64,000 bases of DNA from Campylorhamphus procurvoides (taxonomy: Eukaryota; Chordata; Aves; Passeriformes; Dendrocolaptidae), in NCBI GenBank assembly GCA_013396655.1, contig WBMV01005979.1, positions 489,744-553,743 on the forward strand. The letters run 5' to 3'. Positions 1-13,199 of this stretch are shown here, piece by piece; the first letter of the stretch is position 1, and every line of letters begins with the position of its first letter. The notes beneath the pieces are model-generated. The model was not told where the DNA came from. It saw nothing but the letters and a program-made list of their open reading frames with translations, and searched no databases. The position numbers and the translations under genes were made by a program.

Positions 1-3000
1 AATAAAATCTCTTTCTCTCTGAGGACTTAGCCCTGGACCACAGAACTTGCCCAGGGGATTTTCACAGCAGGAGTTACAATAATACGACAGGAAAAAAACA
101 GATAAAGCTAATATAGCCTTAGGCTGTGAAAGCTTGATGATACGGAATAATCCCAGGGAGAAGAGTAAGTTTCTCAGTCCTTTCAGTAATCTTGTGCCAA
201 GGGTGCAAAGGGACTTCTCCGTGATATATGAAGAGAGTTGAATGTTCTACCAAGACTGATAGCTTCTGCAAAGTGGATGTCCCCAAAGTGCATACAATTA
301 GAAGGTGGAATAAATCCAAGGTAGTTGCCTATTTGAAGTGAAAAACTGAAGGTTGAGTACTGAATGGTAAACATCAGTGAAAAAAGTCGCTTTCAAACAG
401 CAGGTCTGGGTGGAATTTTAACTACAAATATTTTTGCACTTCTGAAGGAGAAACATTTTCCAGTTTAGCACAGGATATGAATGAAGGGAACAACTGTGGC
501 AAAACAGAGTGTGAACACAGTAGATTCTGCCAAAAGAGAAATCCTTGAGGGTAAAGGAGGATGAAGGTGAACTCTCAGAGTTTTTATTGGATTACTTCCA
601 GTATAGTGATGCATGTTGAAATGAACAGCAGTGAGGCTTGAAACAGTTTCTGTTCAGGAACCTGGATTTACTTTTTTTTTAGCCCACAGTGTTCCAGATT
701 ATGGTCTACTTTTATAACATGTTCATTAGCTACACCTTGCTATCTAACCACTTGGGTTCAAACTTAAGTTACTTTATTATTTTTAAACTCTTTTTAACTT
801 ACCTGTCTTTGACCAACTACATAAATTATTTAATTATTTTATTCTGTCACTGGAGCCTGGAACCATCAACAAGATGACAAGAGTTATGATATTGCAAAAA
901 CTGAGTCATAACAAAATGTCAAAAAATGTAAATGAAAGAGGGACTCAGCTGTGGAGAATCTTCTATCCTGTTTTCTATTCAACACCTTTTGGAGGCTCTC
1001 AGAGATAGTGGCAAACTGAGAAACCCAGGTTCTGATTTGGAATTGCCATAATTTTCTCATTCCTGTTACAATGACAGGTACCTGCAAGCTACTGCAAAAC
1101 AGACTTTGCCACAGTGTAAGCCAGGACTGGAAATCCAATTCAGTGTTATAAATCAATGAGGAAGCATTGCCAGAAGTCTTTAGCCCCAAACATCATTTAT
1201 TTGTCAAGAGGAAAATCCAAATCCAAAGAACTGCATGATGAAAATACAAAATAGTGCTGACCAGTGTGACAGCAGATATATATTTTCTTTAATAAAACTA
1301 ATTAAATACTTGTAGCTGCTCACATAAATATAAAATAGCATTTAGTGAAAAATTATAATGAGGAACGTGTTAATCGAATAGCTATATTAAGAAAGGGAAA
1401 CTGTGAGTCAACCTAATGCATTTCCATTCATCAACTGCTCAATTTCCTCTGTCTCTCAAAACAGGATATGAAAATATTCTCTTGCTTTTACAACTTACAC
1501 TACATAAAAATATGAATATTTGGAAAATATATTTTATCTGAAATCTCTGTTTCTTTATCAAATTTCTAACTTAGCTGTGATATCTCTTTTTATCAGTAAA
1601 ACAAACAAACAAGCAAAAACAAAAAACAAGCCTAAGACTGATGAGTCTCTGCTATTAAAAATCTACCACAGGGTTTAAAAGATGAAGAAGTTTTGTAGGA
1701 TATGAATGAAAACCTTTAAAGAAGTCTCTTTAGCTATAGTTGCATCACTGTTTTTCAAGCAAGTACCCCAGGTTAAGCTCATAGTTCAACCCTTACACTG
1801 CATCCTGTTTAATTACCTCAGGAGGCCTCTCCAAAGCAAGAAAATTTAAATCACAACTCAACATCTTAATGCAAGATTAAAAAACCCTAATGTCCAGTTC
1901 AGCATACAGTAACTTAAATATAGTTCGTCAGCACTGAGTGCCATGAACCCAATCTACTGTTACCTAAGAGGCATAATGCACAGGAAAATATGGATTATGG
2001 GGTTCAGTGCACTGAAACTGCTCTAAGACAGTGTGTGGTAATCTCCAAGGAGATCTGTTAAGGAAAAATGTTGGGAATGTCCTACTTCTGCGCCTTTATG
2101 ACAGGTACAGAAAGCCTGCAATGTTTCTTTTTATAAAAAATGCAAAGGACGGTGTTTGTAGAGGGGTTAATTATACTCAGACAAATATTTAGCTGTATTA
2201 TGGAAAGCAGCTTAGCAAGCTATTTGGGATCTCCTCAAAACTAGGACAGTTTCCAGGCAGAACTTCCTCTTTATTTAATCCTATGGAACAGTTAGTGTGT
2301 TCCAGGAAAGGGAACCATCTCCTGACACCTCTGATAGGGAACACTGCACATAGCGGGAAAACAGTGCATTGATTAGACAGAAAAAGAATATGCTAATACA
2401 CGTATAGGTCCACCATTTGTGCAAGTGCACTACTGAATCACCTGGAGAATAATACGGTTATAGAACAAGAGGGACTGGAAACCCTAGTTGCTACGGTGGA
2501 AGTTTCCATCCAAACTGTCTAACTTCAGTCATTAATAACTTTCAGAAGTTTCATAACATTTTCCGGGTAGCTTTACTGTTCCACAGTGGGGCTTTTTTTG
2601 GTTTTTTGTTTGTTTGTTTGTTTTAAGTTTTAAGCTAAATAATTCAATTACTTTTGAAAACTGGAAAAGTAGAGGAATATTACCCCATGGCAAATTGTGA
2701 TAACTGTTTCGAATTTTGTAAAAGCTCTAATGTCAACACTGTTATCAGACCATGAATGATATCCCATATTTGCATCTGGAGAAACACAGATCCCTTTCTT
2801 GCAGAGCACGAAAGTCAAAATATACTAGGTCAGTGATGTATATTTGGTGCACCTTTGACCAAGGTGCCCAAAAGGCTTCCCATCTGCCCCTTAAAATGAA
2901 AAAGGAATATGCAGTATTTACCAAATTACCAATTTTTTTTAATTCTTAGGAACTTCAAATTAGACTTTTTCTTTTTTTTTTTTTAACCCCCAAGTTAAAT

Positions 3001-3985
3001 ATGTTTGAGCAAAAGCATTTCAAAAAGAAAGAAAGGCTGACAGCTCTACTTTAGCTGCCACTTTCCACTCATGTCCATTGGGGTGGGATTCAGTCCAGAT
3101 GGTCAAGTAGCCACAAATCAATGCACCAGAAATGAGCAATTAACTGGGGCTAAAGTAAGAAACCTACACCCGCTCATCCTCTGCACTGACTGATGCCCTG
3201 ACTCTGGAGAGAGCATATAAAGCTTGGCTTCCTTCATCTACCGTAAATCTTTGTAAATAACCCATGGAACGTGTTTTCCATTCTGTCTAGCATTAATAGT
3301 CTCTAAGTTAGGCAACCTGGACATCAAGACAGTCTAAATAGCAGACAGATTAGAACAAGCATTTACAGAATTTATCCGACCTGTCTGACAACTGTATCAG
3401 GCTAAGGCACACATCTTTTACCAGGCATGGAAGGAGCTAAATGGCTAGCCTAGGCCAAAAAATAATTTTTAATTTAGATAAACTTCATTTCAGACATATA
3501 CTAGGTCAATGATTGCCACCAATGGCTACTCTGGTAGAGCAGCCACCAATGCATTGGTTAATAAATGAACTTTGAGGATACTTGATGGTGATTTATTTTA
3601 GCTAAGGTTCTGCTCTGTATGTTAGAGCAAGAGGCAGGGCAGCTCCCTACAGCCAGGGTCTCTCATGGAGATCTCACTCCAGGGGATGGCAGCTCCTTGC
3701 AATTAATTATGACAAATTAGTAAGGCAATTTGCAATCTTTGAAAGGATTTCTGGTGTTGCTTTTGACTTCTACTGGTTTTGAAAGAGATTCTTTTAATGG
3801 GCATCTGACTATCATGAAGCTCTTAAGATGTGTTTTGATTTTTAGCTTTTAGCCCATAAACATGAGGCTAGGAGGGAACTTCTCATTCGTCAAGGACAAT
3901 TTGCTATTGCAGGCAATCTCTTTATGTAGTAGGTCTTTGAGAACTCACTCATGTCTGACTTTAATCAATCTTCTTCCTTGTTTAT
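1..3985. other. AT-rich noncoding DNA, no gene seen
   Basis: Frequent stops in all frames and no recognisable protein, RNA gene or transposon. Short low-complexity patches are visible: a CAAA-type run near 1598-1628, a GTTT run at about 2593-2625 and a poly-T run near 2972-2984. A TATA-like string near 3213 has nothing downstream to support a promoter. Confidence 0.6.
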
Positions 3986-3989
3986 ACTG

Positions 3990-5720
3990 AATAGCTGTGC
4001 AGAACATCACTTCACTCATATTTACAAGCTTTTCTTGACTTTTCAGACTGAATGTATCAATCAGAAATCTATGATTATCTGGGCTTTAATGGCCAAACTA
4101 TTTCCTTCTCATGTTTGATTAATAGACTTCTATAATTTCTGCCTGCATCATTAACAACATGACAGAAAAAAGCATAAGTCATCCTTTAGGGACATTGATG
4201 GGATTAATTCTCTAGTTTTATCCTTCCTCTTTTGACACAACCAGTCTTCTCCTCCTTACCTTCCTTAAACTTTCCTATCTCTCTGTTCTCCAAGATTGCT
4301 AAATGTCTCAAATGCCACTATAGCACTACAATGAACATCAGATACACTAGCTCCTTGCCTACAAAAATAATTTTTCTTTTCCAAGACAAATGTTGTGTTA
4401 TTCTGATTTTGTCTAATGTGGGTAAAAAGATGTTATGTTCTTGTACCATTTATTTCAATGCTATTAATATCCTTTGGAGTTTTTTCTAAAGTTTTGCTTA
4501 CTACTGAAATCAGTCTACTGCAGCTGATGTTGGACCATATTTTTCTGTTTTGAAATAGGTAATTTTCCAGTCATAAACCACCACCCAGTAATGACAAAGT
4601 AATTTTCAATACTAGGTATCAAGATCCATGATTTTGCCTGACAATTTTTCCAGATTTTGGGATGATGATTTTCTAATGGGAGTTTCATGAATGAGATTTC
4701 TACAGTGTTTGAGGCAATTTTCTTTTACACATGCCCGTAATTTCCTTTGCCTTCCCTTCCTTAGTCAATATCATGATACTTATTGAACTGAAACATCTAG
4801 GGAAGATGGCAGGAAGGAGCAACTGAATCTTTTTTAACCTCAATACAATGTTATTGTACAGGATTTACCTCTCTCATTTCTTCTTAGAAACAGAGCAAAA
4901 CGTATACCAGATCAAACAGGAAGTCCTTCTCCATAAATATAATTCTTACAAGAATAACCTAAGCATTTGCCATGATAAAAATATGAAATTATAGATGTTA
5001 CTATCAACCTTTCGAAAACTGGTACTGTGCTCTTCATCTAAACAACTTGAAAAAAAATTCCATTTTTATAACTTCAATTTTAAAACCTAACCTAGTTTGA
5101 CTTGGGGCAAACAGAATTTTAAGATGTTTCCTGTCTCATTCTATCTCTTTTTCTACTCCTGATTATTCCTCATACCTTTTCAGAGATGGCACTTGAGCCT
5201 GCTAGATTAGAAACCTCATCCTTCTTTATTTGAGATGCAAACTCTGAAGAATTTTTGCAACTTTAATGTAAGGAAAGTCCAAACTGACAGCATATTAGAG
5301 ATCCTGTACCGTACCATTTAAGTATTTAAAGCTTGTTCCTTTGAGACTGAGAATCTTAGACAAAAGTCTAGTTGTATGCCTATGTAAATTTACATAGGGC
5401 AAGGCCAACATGTATTATTCAGTCTAAGACTGTATTCTAAAATCAGTCTTTATATTTTATATGCTTTAAAAACCTAGCCTTAACCAACATAATTTCTTAC
5501 TCATGTAGTATTTATGTGAATAAATCTTTGAGCCAACACTTCTATAAATACCTTGACCGTATAATTCACTTTTATTCTCTCTGTTCTCCAGTTTTTATGT
5601 GGGAAGTTAAAATCTCTACCATTACACAATACTCCAAAGAGTATTTCTTTCCAGCAATATTTCAGAGATATCTGTTCCAGTTCCCATCCAGTCTCCTGGA
5701 TACTGCATAATATCTCTAAT
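3990..5720 (-). mobile_element. Ancient CR1-clade LINE, decayed ORF2 (endonuclease to reverse transcriptase)
   Basis: CR1-type LINEs encode an ORF2 protein with an N-terminal endonuclease and a central reverse transcriptase. Read on the minus strand, 5620-5588 translates to GRDFNFPHKNW, close to the GDFN-x-P endonuclease motif of CR1/L3-type LINEs. About 965 bases further along the element, around 4650-4500, a decayed block resembles the stretch of CR1 reverse transcriptase that precedes the NYRPVSLTSVPGK motif. Around 4200-4180 a VPKG string matches the VPQG reverse-transcriptase motif. Order and spacing fit a CR1 ORF2 of near-normal length. Stops and frameshifts are scattered throughout, so the element is dead and probably much older than the other CR1 copies here. 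Family assignment (CR1 versus L3) and both ends are inferred; the 3' limit near 3990 is a guess. Confidence 0.5.
5379..5398. repeat. Perfect 20-bp palindrome
   Basis: The two 10-base arms are exact reverse complements with no spacer, centred on an AT-rich core between 5388 and 5389. Pairing stops at the next base outward on each side. It lies inside the decayed minus-strand LINE. No known function is implied; an inverted repeat this short can arise by chance in AT-rich DNA. Confidence 0.85.
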
Positions 5721-7925
5721 CCTTAGAATATATTTTACAATTTTCCTGAAAGCAATTTTTTACTTAAGAAGATTCTGTTTTCTCCATACTTTATAACAAC
5801 ATACTTCTGTCTCATCTTTACAATATTTTGAATTCTTCCTATTTTTTTCCCCCCAAAACTAGCACATTCTACAGTGATGTAAATCTTGACCTTGCACATA
5901 TTTCTAGCTGACAGAAGTATGGTCTAAGAACCACTGGTGCTAACGTTAAGTTATACAGCTTTTATCTCTTGAATATCTCATATAATCTTGTTAGATCCAT
6001 TTTTTAAGAAATCTGAAAAGACATGAATTATTCAACATATAATTGGGAAATTTAATGTCAGGTTATAGATTATTTCACTTTAAAACTTTTTTCTTGTGTT
6101 ATGTATGATCTTACAGACAGGTTTTGCACACACTTCAGCGGGCAGTGTTTTCTCTTTGAACAATTACTGACAGAAAAGTTAAAAAAAAAAGGAAATGAGA
6201 GTATTTTAATAGAAATACCTGTGTCCACATGGTGTGAATAATAATAAAACACAAAGCAAAATAATATTCAGATTATAATCAAGCACTATTGAAGGGTTTC
6301 TGCGTATTCTGACACTGTTAGGCAATGAGACCTGAGAGATCTAAATACAGGCTTGGCATATTCCAGAGCATGAACACCTGCTAACTGTTTCAGATACACA
6401 CAGAAATTCTCAGCATATCCCTAAACTGGTTCTCTTTCAGAGTTCTCTCTCTTTAATGTACCTACAGCAATAAAGGACAACTTTGTCTGACAGGATGTCA
6501 TCACTCTGTGGAACAAAGATGGTGTTACTGAATGCATGGCTAGATATGCAGAAATATGTTGCATTTTCTGTACCATGCCAGTGCCTGATATTGATTTACA
6601 TAATTCAATCAGAACAAAGAACTTATTTCAAATTGGAAGAAGTCATTAAATTGCCACCTAGGGCCTTCTACTTTAAAGAGTTTAGTCCAATGGTTGCACT
6701 GCCTGAGACTATTGGGTTGCCTCTACCAACTTCTCCTTTCACCACTGTGTGCTTCCCATGATCTGCACTGAACAAAGCTGCCTCCTCAGTCCACTGAATC
6801 AGTCATGTCCAGAAATAATGCAGAAAAGGACAGTCCTCTGGTTCAGCAGTAAGGATGACATCTCCAAACAATCACAAAATACATATGTGACCATAAGCTG
6901 CATATATCATAGACAGATGCAAGTATTTTCCACAGACATATCGAACACCTGTTACCACTTTCTACTGAGCAATGAAGAGTCTCCAAAGCAGGACCGCAAT
7001 TAGGTGCCTAAAGTTACGTGATCTAAACCTGAGAGACAGATTCCAGTTTAGAGAAAAGTTGTAAGGGTCATAAATACAAGTTCCTAAGGAATATTAGTGA
7101 AAGTCAGTGGGTTTTAAGAACATAATTAAAATCAAGCTGGTGTGTGTTTTGTTTAATGGAGTTGAAATTTTCAAATAAAATAGGACTAAATGTGGTAATG
7201 GATGGAAGCTTTTCCTTATATCTACCTCACTTTCGTATTTAGAAAGGAAAACTACTCTTTTTGTTTCTTTTGCTTTCTTTTATTCAATTTGACATCTCTA
7301 GGGCAGATAGCATTTCTGGGAATGGAACTGAAACCAGACTTCTCTGTGCTTCTGTATTTGTTTGCAATGTTTTTCTTAGTCGAGACTCCTGAAATCACCT
7401 GAACACTCTGGAATCTAGGCTTTTGTTTAAAAAGTTGAAAGCTTCTATGCTTCGTAGATATGGAGAAATGTTTGAATACATGTTCAAATTAGTCTTGACA
7501 GTTTAGCAATCAGACAACAACTAAAAAAAAGGAACGAAAATCTTTGAAGTACCATTACTTTTAAATTGATCTGATGATAATTGGAGTTTCATTTAGAAGT
7601 TCTGAGATGTTGAAATAGGAAATTCTGATCTCCATAGTGCAATGGGACAAAATGATCACTGGAATCAAACACTGCAAAGAATGCATTATTAGTAAATGCA
7701 TGCTTTAATTGCAAGAACTTATGTACAGACATTTCTGCCTTGACTTTAGCTGGAAATATGATTTGGTCCAGCTAGAAAGCTAGGCTATTTCATCTCTCCC
7801 CATCATCTTCCCTAGCTGAAGGAATTTTCAAAGGATAGCTAATTAATAAGAAGGGCCTTGAGGAAGGCAGGTTCTGATATTCAAAGTGAGCAAGAATGGT
7901 GATCTCAAGGTAGAAACAAAATTGT
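5721..7925. other. AT-rich noncoding DNA, nothing recognised
   Basis: No gene or repeat family identified. Two adjoining open frames of 84-92 codons at 6483-7003 show no domain, signal peptide or convincing start context and are treated as chance. Confidence 0.55.
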
Positions 7926-7929
7926 TCAA

Positions 7930-8600
7930 ATATTCACAGTTCTGGGCAACCAATCGTCTCAGTTTGGAACCATTTGGGGGGACAGAGACCTCAGATGGAA
8001 GTCTCTTTCCTCTTTTTTAATACCCCTGGTTCTCTCTAATACAGAGATAGAGAGGTCAAATATGCCCGGATGTAAGTGAAAAGAAACGAAACAACTCTTT
8101 ACCAAGAAGAATGCTAAACAATACTGATAAAACTGGGTTAAGCTAACCAGAAAAATTGCCAAGCTCCCACCCATCAGACCAAAACGAGATTGTGGTTGGC
8201 CTCCCTCAACCTGTTAAAACTGGGCAGGAACGGTTTGGAGCATCAGTGCTACAGTGAGGTTGCAGCGCTGGCACAGGCAGTCGGAGCAGGGTTGCAGACC
8301 CACAAGTGACCGGAAGGACCCAGAAGACACCAGCCAGATCCAGCAATGAGACCTGGTCACTGCAGCTCTGTTGGTAGTTGTAGTCCCGATCTGCTGAGGT
8401 GGCGCTAGAAGCCCCGGGTGGTAGATATCCTGTGGAGCAAGAGGAGACCCTCAATCTCCTGCATGAAGTCCAAGTGTGGTCTTTTAGTGGGCTCAGAGTA
8501 ACTGGAAATGCCTCTAGTACCCCTCCTGGGATGGAGAGTTCTTCAGTGTATGATTATTACCAGATGACGAATCATTTCAAGACTCTTTGACACCTCCTAA
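7930..8600. other. Unassigned GC-richer block with clustered CpGs, possible old LTR
   Basis: Between about 8215 and 8430 the sequence is clearly GC-richer than its flanks and holds several CpG dinucleotides, rare elsewhere in this window. Read on the minus strand, the GC-rich part comes first, followed by an AT-richer stretch. The layout could fit a retroviral LTR, but I cannot match it to a named family and see no clear TG...CA ends or target-site duplication. Old LTR, other transposon or small regulatory CpG patch all remain possible. Confidence 0.3.
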
Positions 8601-11395
8601 GATGTTACCTTAACATGGTAGCCTGTTATGTCAGCACAGATGGATCCATGATTATGGTCATCAGCAGAGATGAATAACTTCAGGCCATGCATATGAATTG
8701 TCCTGATGCATCCCTGAGGGGAGTTATCAGAGATGAGTCATTTGTGAAAGGACAAAGAAACACTCAGCTCATAGCCTGAGGTGGCAGGTGTGAAGACCTT
8801 CAATACATGGATTGCCTGAGTCATCAGCATTCCAGTCTTTTCACATTTGTGGATACATTCTTCACCTAGGATAATAGAGTACCACCATAATCTTAAGTCC
8901 CTCTCCACAGTCTAAATTAGTAGGCATATTTGGGGAAAAGAGGAAAGAAAAGGTGGATACAAGTCTTTGTGTAACCCAGGGCACCAGCTTAAACTAAAAA
9001 TGATTATTACCTCTTATTTTTCCTCCCCATGTTATCAAGAAGTCTATTCCCAAAGAATATAAATGCTCAAAATTTGCTTGCCTATTCCCCTATTTTATGA
9101 GGAACACAATTACAGACCTTCTGAACAACCAGAAGACTATTTTTTAAAATTTGCTTTAGGTAATTACTATTTGCTGTTTATAGAAATCCCTCAACACTCT
9201 TTCTCACCTGGTGGAAGTTTGGCTAGATTTTTATTTCTTCCAAGTCCATTTGCTCTTTGTCGATTGTTTGTATTCCGTAGGAACGTCCGATCCCTAAGAC
9301 AGCTTCAGGTATTAAATAAACTATGTCTCAGCAGGTTAGCTACTTATAACTGCAGCCACTTGGAAACAGTAGCAGTGGGTGAGCCAAGTGAGATTATCAT
9401 ATGCATTTGAGAACCGAACAAGAAGTCAAGGAAAACAAAAGTCTCCCACAGAAATAAATACTAGAAAGAGAGTCCAATTATAGAACAAGCACATCATAAG
9501 TTCTTTTTCTTCCACTAATCAAGAATAACAATGCTGCAGAAGCAGGAATTTTATATTTAAAGACCAAGTAATTTTCATTTACACTGAGCTGAAACTTGAA
9601 CAAGACAAGGATTTTCCTCTTAACGCTCACACTTCAGATGAATATGGGTGAAGGTGAAGACAAAGGTCTTACCAAACATAGGGTAAGCAAGATATATACT
9701 AATACCACAATAAGATAGATTTCACTAAAGCCATTCATTTGGCAACATAATTCCCAATACTTTATTTCCTTAGCTCTATCCAAATACTTACTCAAAATTT
9801 GAGTCAGTATCACCCAGGTAGCCAACCCATACATCAGACAAATTGCGGGGGTGGGGGGTGGGGGAGAAGTAAGAAGGAAAAGATAATGAGCAGAAATGCT
9901 TTTCAGAGATGTTGACTCCACTTCTGATGACTAAGAAGGGAAATATAGTAACTTGCTCACAGTAGCTACTGAAATCTGAAAATAGATTAAGTTAGGTTAG
10001 CAAAAGATAACAGTGATGATATAGCATGGTCAAAACACATTTCTCATAGCAAAATGTATTTCATATATAGCATTTAATTTAGTTAATTATCTATCAATAG
10101 GAATATCAATAGGAAATTAGTATCTGTCTGATAAGAATCATGCAAAGGTTGTCTTGTTTTGACATCTTTCTGTATTTTTTATAAAGATTGTTGTAATTTT
10201 TTCATATTACAATGTCAATCCTTCAGTGCTTTTTAGGTTTGTAGCAGTGATTCCATTGCTTTTCACAATATTGTGCTCTTTATCTAGCTTGCAGTGGGGG
10301 AAACAGCTGGGTTTTTTTCCCAATTCTAATTACACACTAATATGTAATTTTGGGATTCTCTCATTTAAATATTTTAACATCCTGAATGTGTGGGAGGAGT
10401 CTTAATTTGTCAAAGTAAAACATACTTGAGCTCATACTTGCACATAGGAGTCCTCACTAAGGTGTTCCATCTTCCTGGAAGGCAGTGTTTTTGAAAAAAA
10501 TTGTTTTTTTCTTGTACAAGTCCAAGATTAAACATAACCAGCAGTGAGGAAGAGAAAGATCATCAAACATTCTTTGACTTAAAATAGTTACATTTCTTTT
10601 AAGTACAGCACACGGAAAAAGTTGTCAGCAATGTAAGCAGATACCAAAGCAGGAAACATAAAAGTTGCTGCCCATGTTGACCTCATCAATTACTCAAAAT
10701 TCAGGGTCCTGCCCCTTAATTCTGTTAGAAGCAGGAATGGATGGAGCCAGGTCCTTTTGATACTGGCCTGTTTATTTGCAAACAATGGAGACTAAGTTTT
10801 CTTTCTCTCAAAACAGCAGAAATGAAAAAGCCAGAGGCAGTTTCCTTGCTTGTAGTTCCAACCTCCCTGTCAGCTCAACACCATTTAATAAATAGCTTTC
10901 TTTCATAGCTGAAAACTGAGGAAAGGTAAGAGTGCTTCTCTCTTTTTATCTCAGCCTTGTGGTTGTTTTATTTGTGGTGAACTGTGGAACTTTCAGTAAT
11001 TCTCTTCAATTTATCACATCAGTCTGCCTTCCCCTCCTTTGTTGTTATCTGACATTTGAGAAAGTCCTAGAACCACAACACCTAAGGTAGCATTAAGATG
11101 TTCACATTATTACAAACCTAAAAAATGTCTCAAATAATTAAAGGAAGTAATTAAACGTCCAAAATTTTCTGGTAGATAAATTGAAACATTTCTGTTTGTT
11201 TTTTTCTCTGGGCCTCTCTCAAAGAGAAGAATAGCTGGTGAGGAACCAATTAATCTACTTAGTCTCAGTGACAGACTGCAACCACATTCAACTAATTTCA
11301 GTGAATAAAATAACTTTACCACTGGTTTATTTGCTATCTGGGGGCACTTCTTCATACTCAACATGATAGTTGATCTGTATCTGTACAGTGATACT
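8601..11395. other. AT-rich noncoding DNA with a G-run tract
   Basis: No gene recognised. At 9847-9864 three G-runs of 5, 6 and 5 bases are separated by single T residues, a strand-asymmetric tract. A 115-codon frame at 9063-9410 includes a short CpG-containing segment near 9259-9290 but no recognisable domain. Confidence 0.5.
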
Positions 11396-11399
11396 GAAT

Positions 11400-11990
11400 G
11401 TCAGGTATCTGAGCACATCACCTTACTCCTGGGGATTTGTCTGCTTGGGCTCAGGGCCAGCTTAGATAATGGTGCAGGTGCCTGACCTTGAAGAGAGCTG
11501 TTGTCAAAAGCTGTGCTAAAAACCCTCAGTGGAAGCACCTCCTTATTAGGTCTGCAAAGATGCCCCAGCGACGAATCCTCCTTCTTGCCCACGGGCTGGT
11601 TTAAAATTAGTCTTGCACCCCAGTGCACTGCCAGTGACTGCAGTGACAGCATGTTTGCATCTGGCCACGTACCCACTGATCAAGATCTGGACTCTGACCC
11701 ACAGGCTGACCTCCGGACTTGACCTCAGACCTGCCTCCTGCCAGGGACTTGCTTAGCACATACTGGATAGTTGAGTGAACTTGTTACCACCAGCCTCCTC
11801 CTCCTCTGCTTTGGTGTGGTAGTGCCCTGATGCTCCTAGGGATGCCCCTGAGGGCCTCTCCACTCCATTCCTCAAGGAGCAGCCAGCCCACACTAAAAGT
11901 TCAGCAAAAGGCAACAAAACCACCACCAGGGGAAATAAACAACTGTCAGGCACCTGCACTGTACAGGAAAACACAAGTTAAAACGACAAC
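11400..11990. other. Unassigned GC-richer block, possibly transposon-derived
   Basis: This stretch is GC-richer than both neighbours. At about 11680-11740 it has a run of short CTGAC/GACCT-like words, a texture seen in some vertebrate LTRs and repeats. Overlapping open frames on both strands (up to 91 codons) reflect base composition. No family, ends or coding domain can be assigned. Confidence 0.3.
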
Positions 11991-13190
11991 CAGAACAAAT
12001 GATTGTTCTGATGGCAAAGTCTGGTAATCAAACAAAATCCAGGAGCGCCTGCACTGAAAATAGTGTGTGGTACTGTCTTTCAAGTGTACCCAAAAGTACT
12101 ACATGCCTTCCTCTCAACTACACCAAAAGACACAGTGCAAACTTTGCCAATCCTAAAGCACATAATCAAATGTATACTGGAATTTGACCCTGACATCTAG
12201 CAAAAAGGGAAAAAAAAGTAAATATAATCTTGTAATATAATGTTGCAGCTTCTTATAATGGATGTCATATTCATTTTTAATGCAGTTTTTTAAAGATGCT
12301 TGACTTAGTTCATTTAACAAGCCACAGAGATTTAATGAAAAAAGTATTTGACTGTCTCCAATAAGAACAGTAATAATTAAAATTATTTCAGCTACATTAT
12401 TGTTAGAAGCCCCAGGTTAAATGAATTCACATCAGCTTCTAACACATTTACACATATCATGCTCCGTATTTTTTCTGTGCCTTGTTCAATAATGCTTCTT
12501 GAAAGATTCAGCTTATGGGGAAACACCATCTTAGACACTTTATTTTTTTTTCTACATATATATTTATGGAGAAGAATCAATTCCTTTTGATCAAAGAGTG
12601 ATTTATGAACAGAAGTCCGTAACAGAAGAAAAAGTCCTCCAGGTACTTGGTAGCTTCTTGCTTAGCCTGTAAATTAGATGTACACTGTACTTTTTACATT
12701 CCAGGTAAAATGCAGATCCATTCTTGCTAAGCAATAACTTACTCTGCAAATTTTTTTATTAAATAAGCAAGAGTGCTTGCATAGTAAAATTATACCCTTT
12801 GTAAAAATGTAATGGAGAATCTGATCAACATTGATAAAAAAAAATGTTGAGGCTAAAAGGTACTATTAGCTCTGAAAAACACTTTGAAGGAAAAAAGAAA
12901 AATAATGATGCAAAAAACCACAGAGTATACTAGTTTTCTGGTGAGCTGAAGTTAGAAGTTAGTTATACAGAGCAAGAGCAGAATATAATGCGGGAAAACC
13001 GAACGGCCACGAAGACTAAAGAGAAACCAGTGAATGGTAGATTAATAGTACAAGGTGCAGTGCCATGTAGGCAGACACAGCTCTGAGAAATTATTTGTGA
13101 AGTTGAAGCTTATACTTGGAAACTTCAAGTGGGTTTCAGGAAAGAATAAAACACAGGAAACATGTCCACCAATATTGGAATATGAAACTT
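11991..13190. other. AT-rich noncoding DNA, nothing recognised
   Basis: No gene, RNA or identifiable repeat. Stops are frequent in all frames. Confidence 0.55.
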
Positions 13191-13199
13191 TAGATCTAG

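Noticed and set aside
3210..3230. TATA-like string as a gene promoter
   Set aside because: No open frame, initiator or downstream exon supports it, and such strings are common in AT-rich DNA.
9847..9864. Full G-quadruplex at the 9.85-kb G-run tract
   Set aside because: Only three G-runs separated by single T residues, so the standard four-run rule is not met cleanly.
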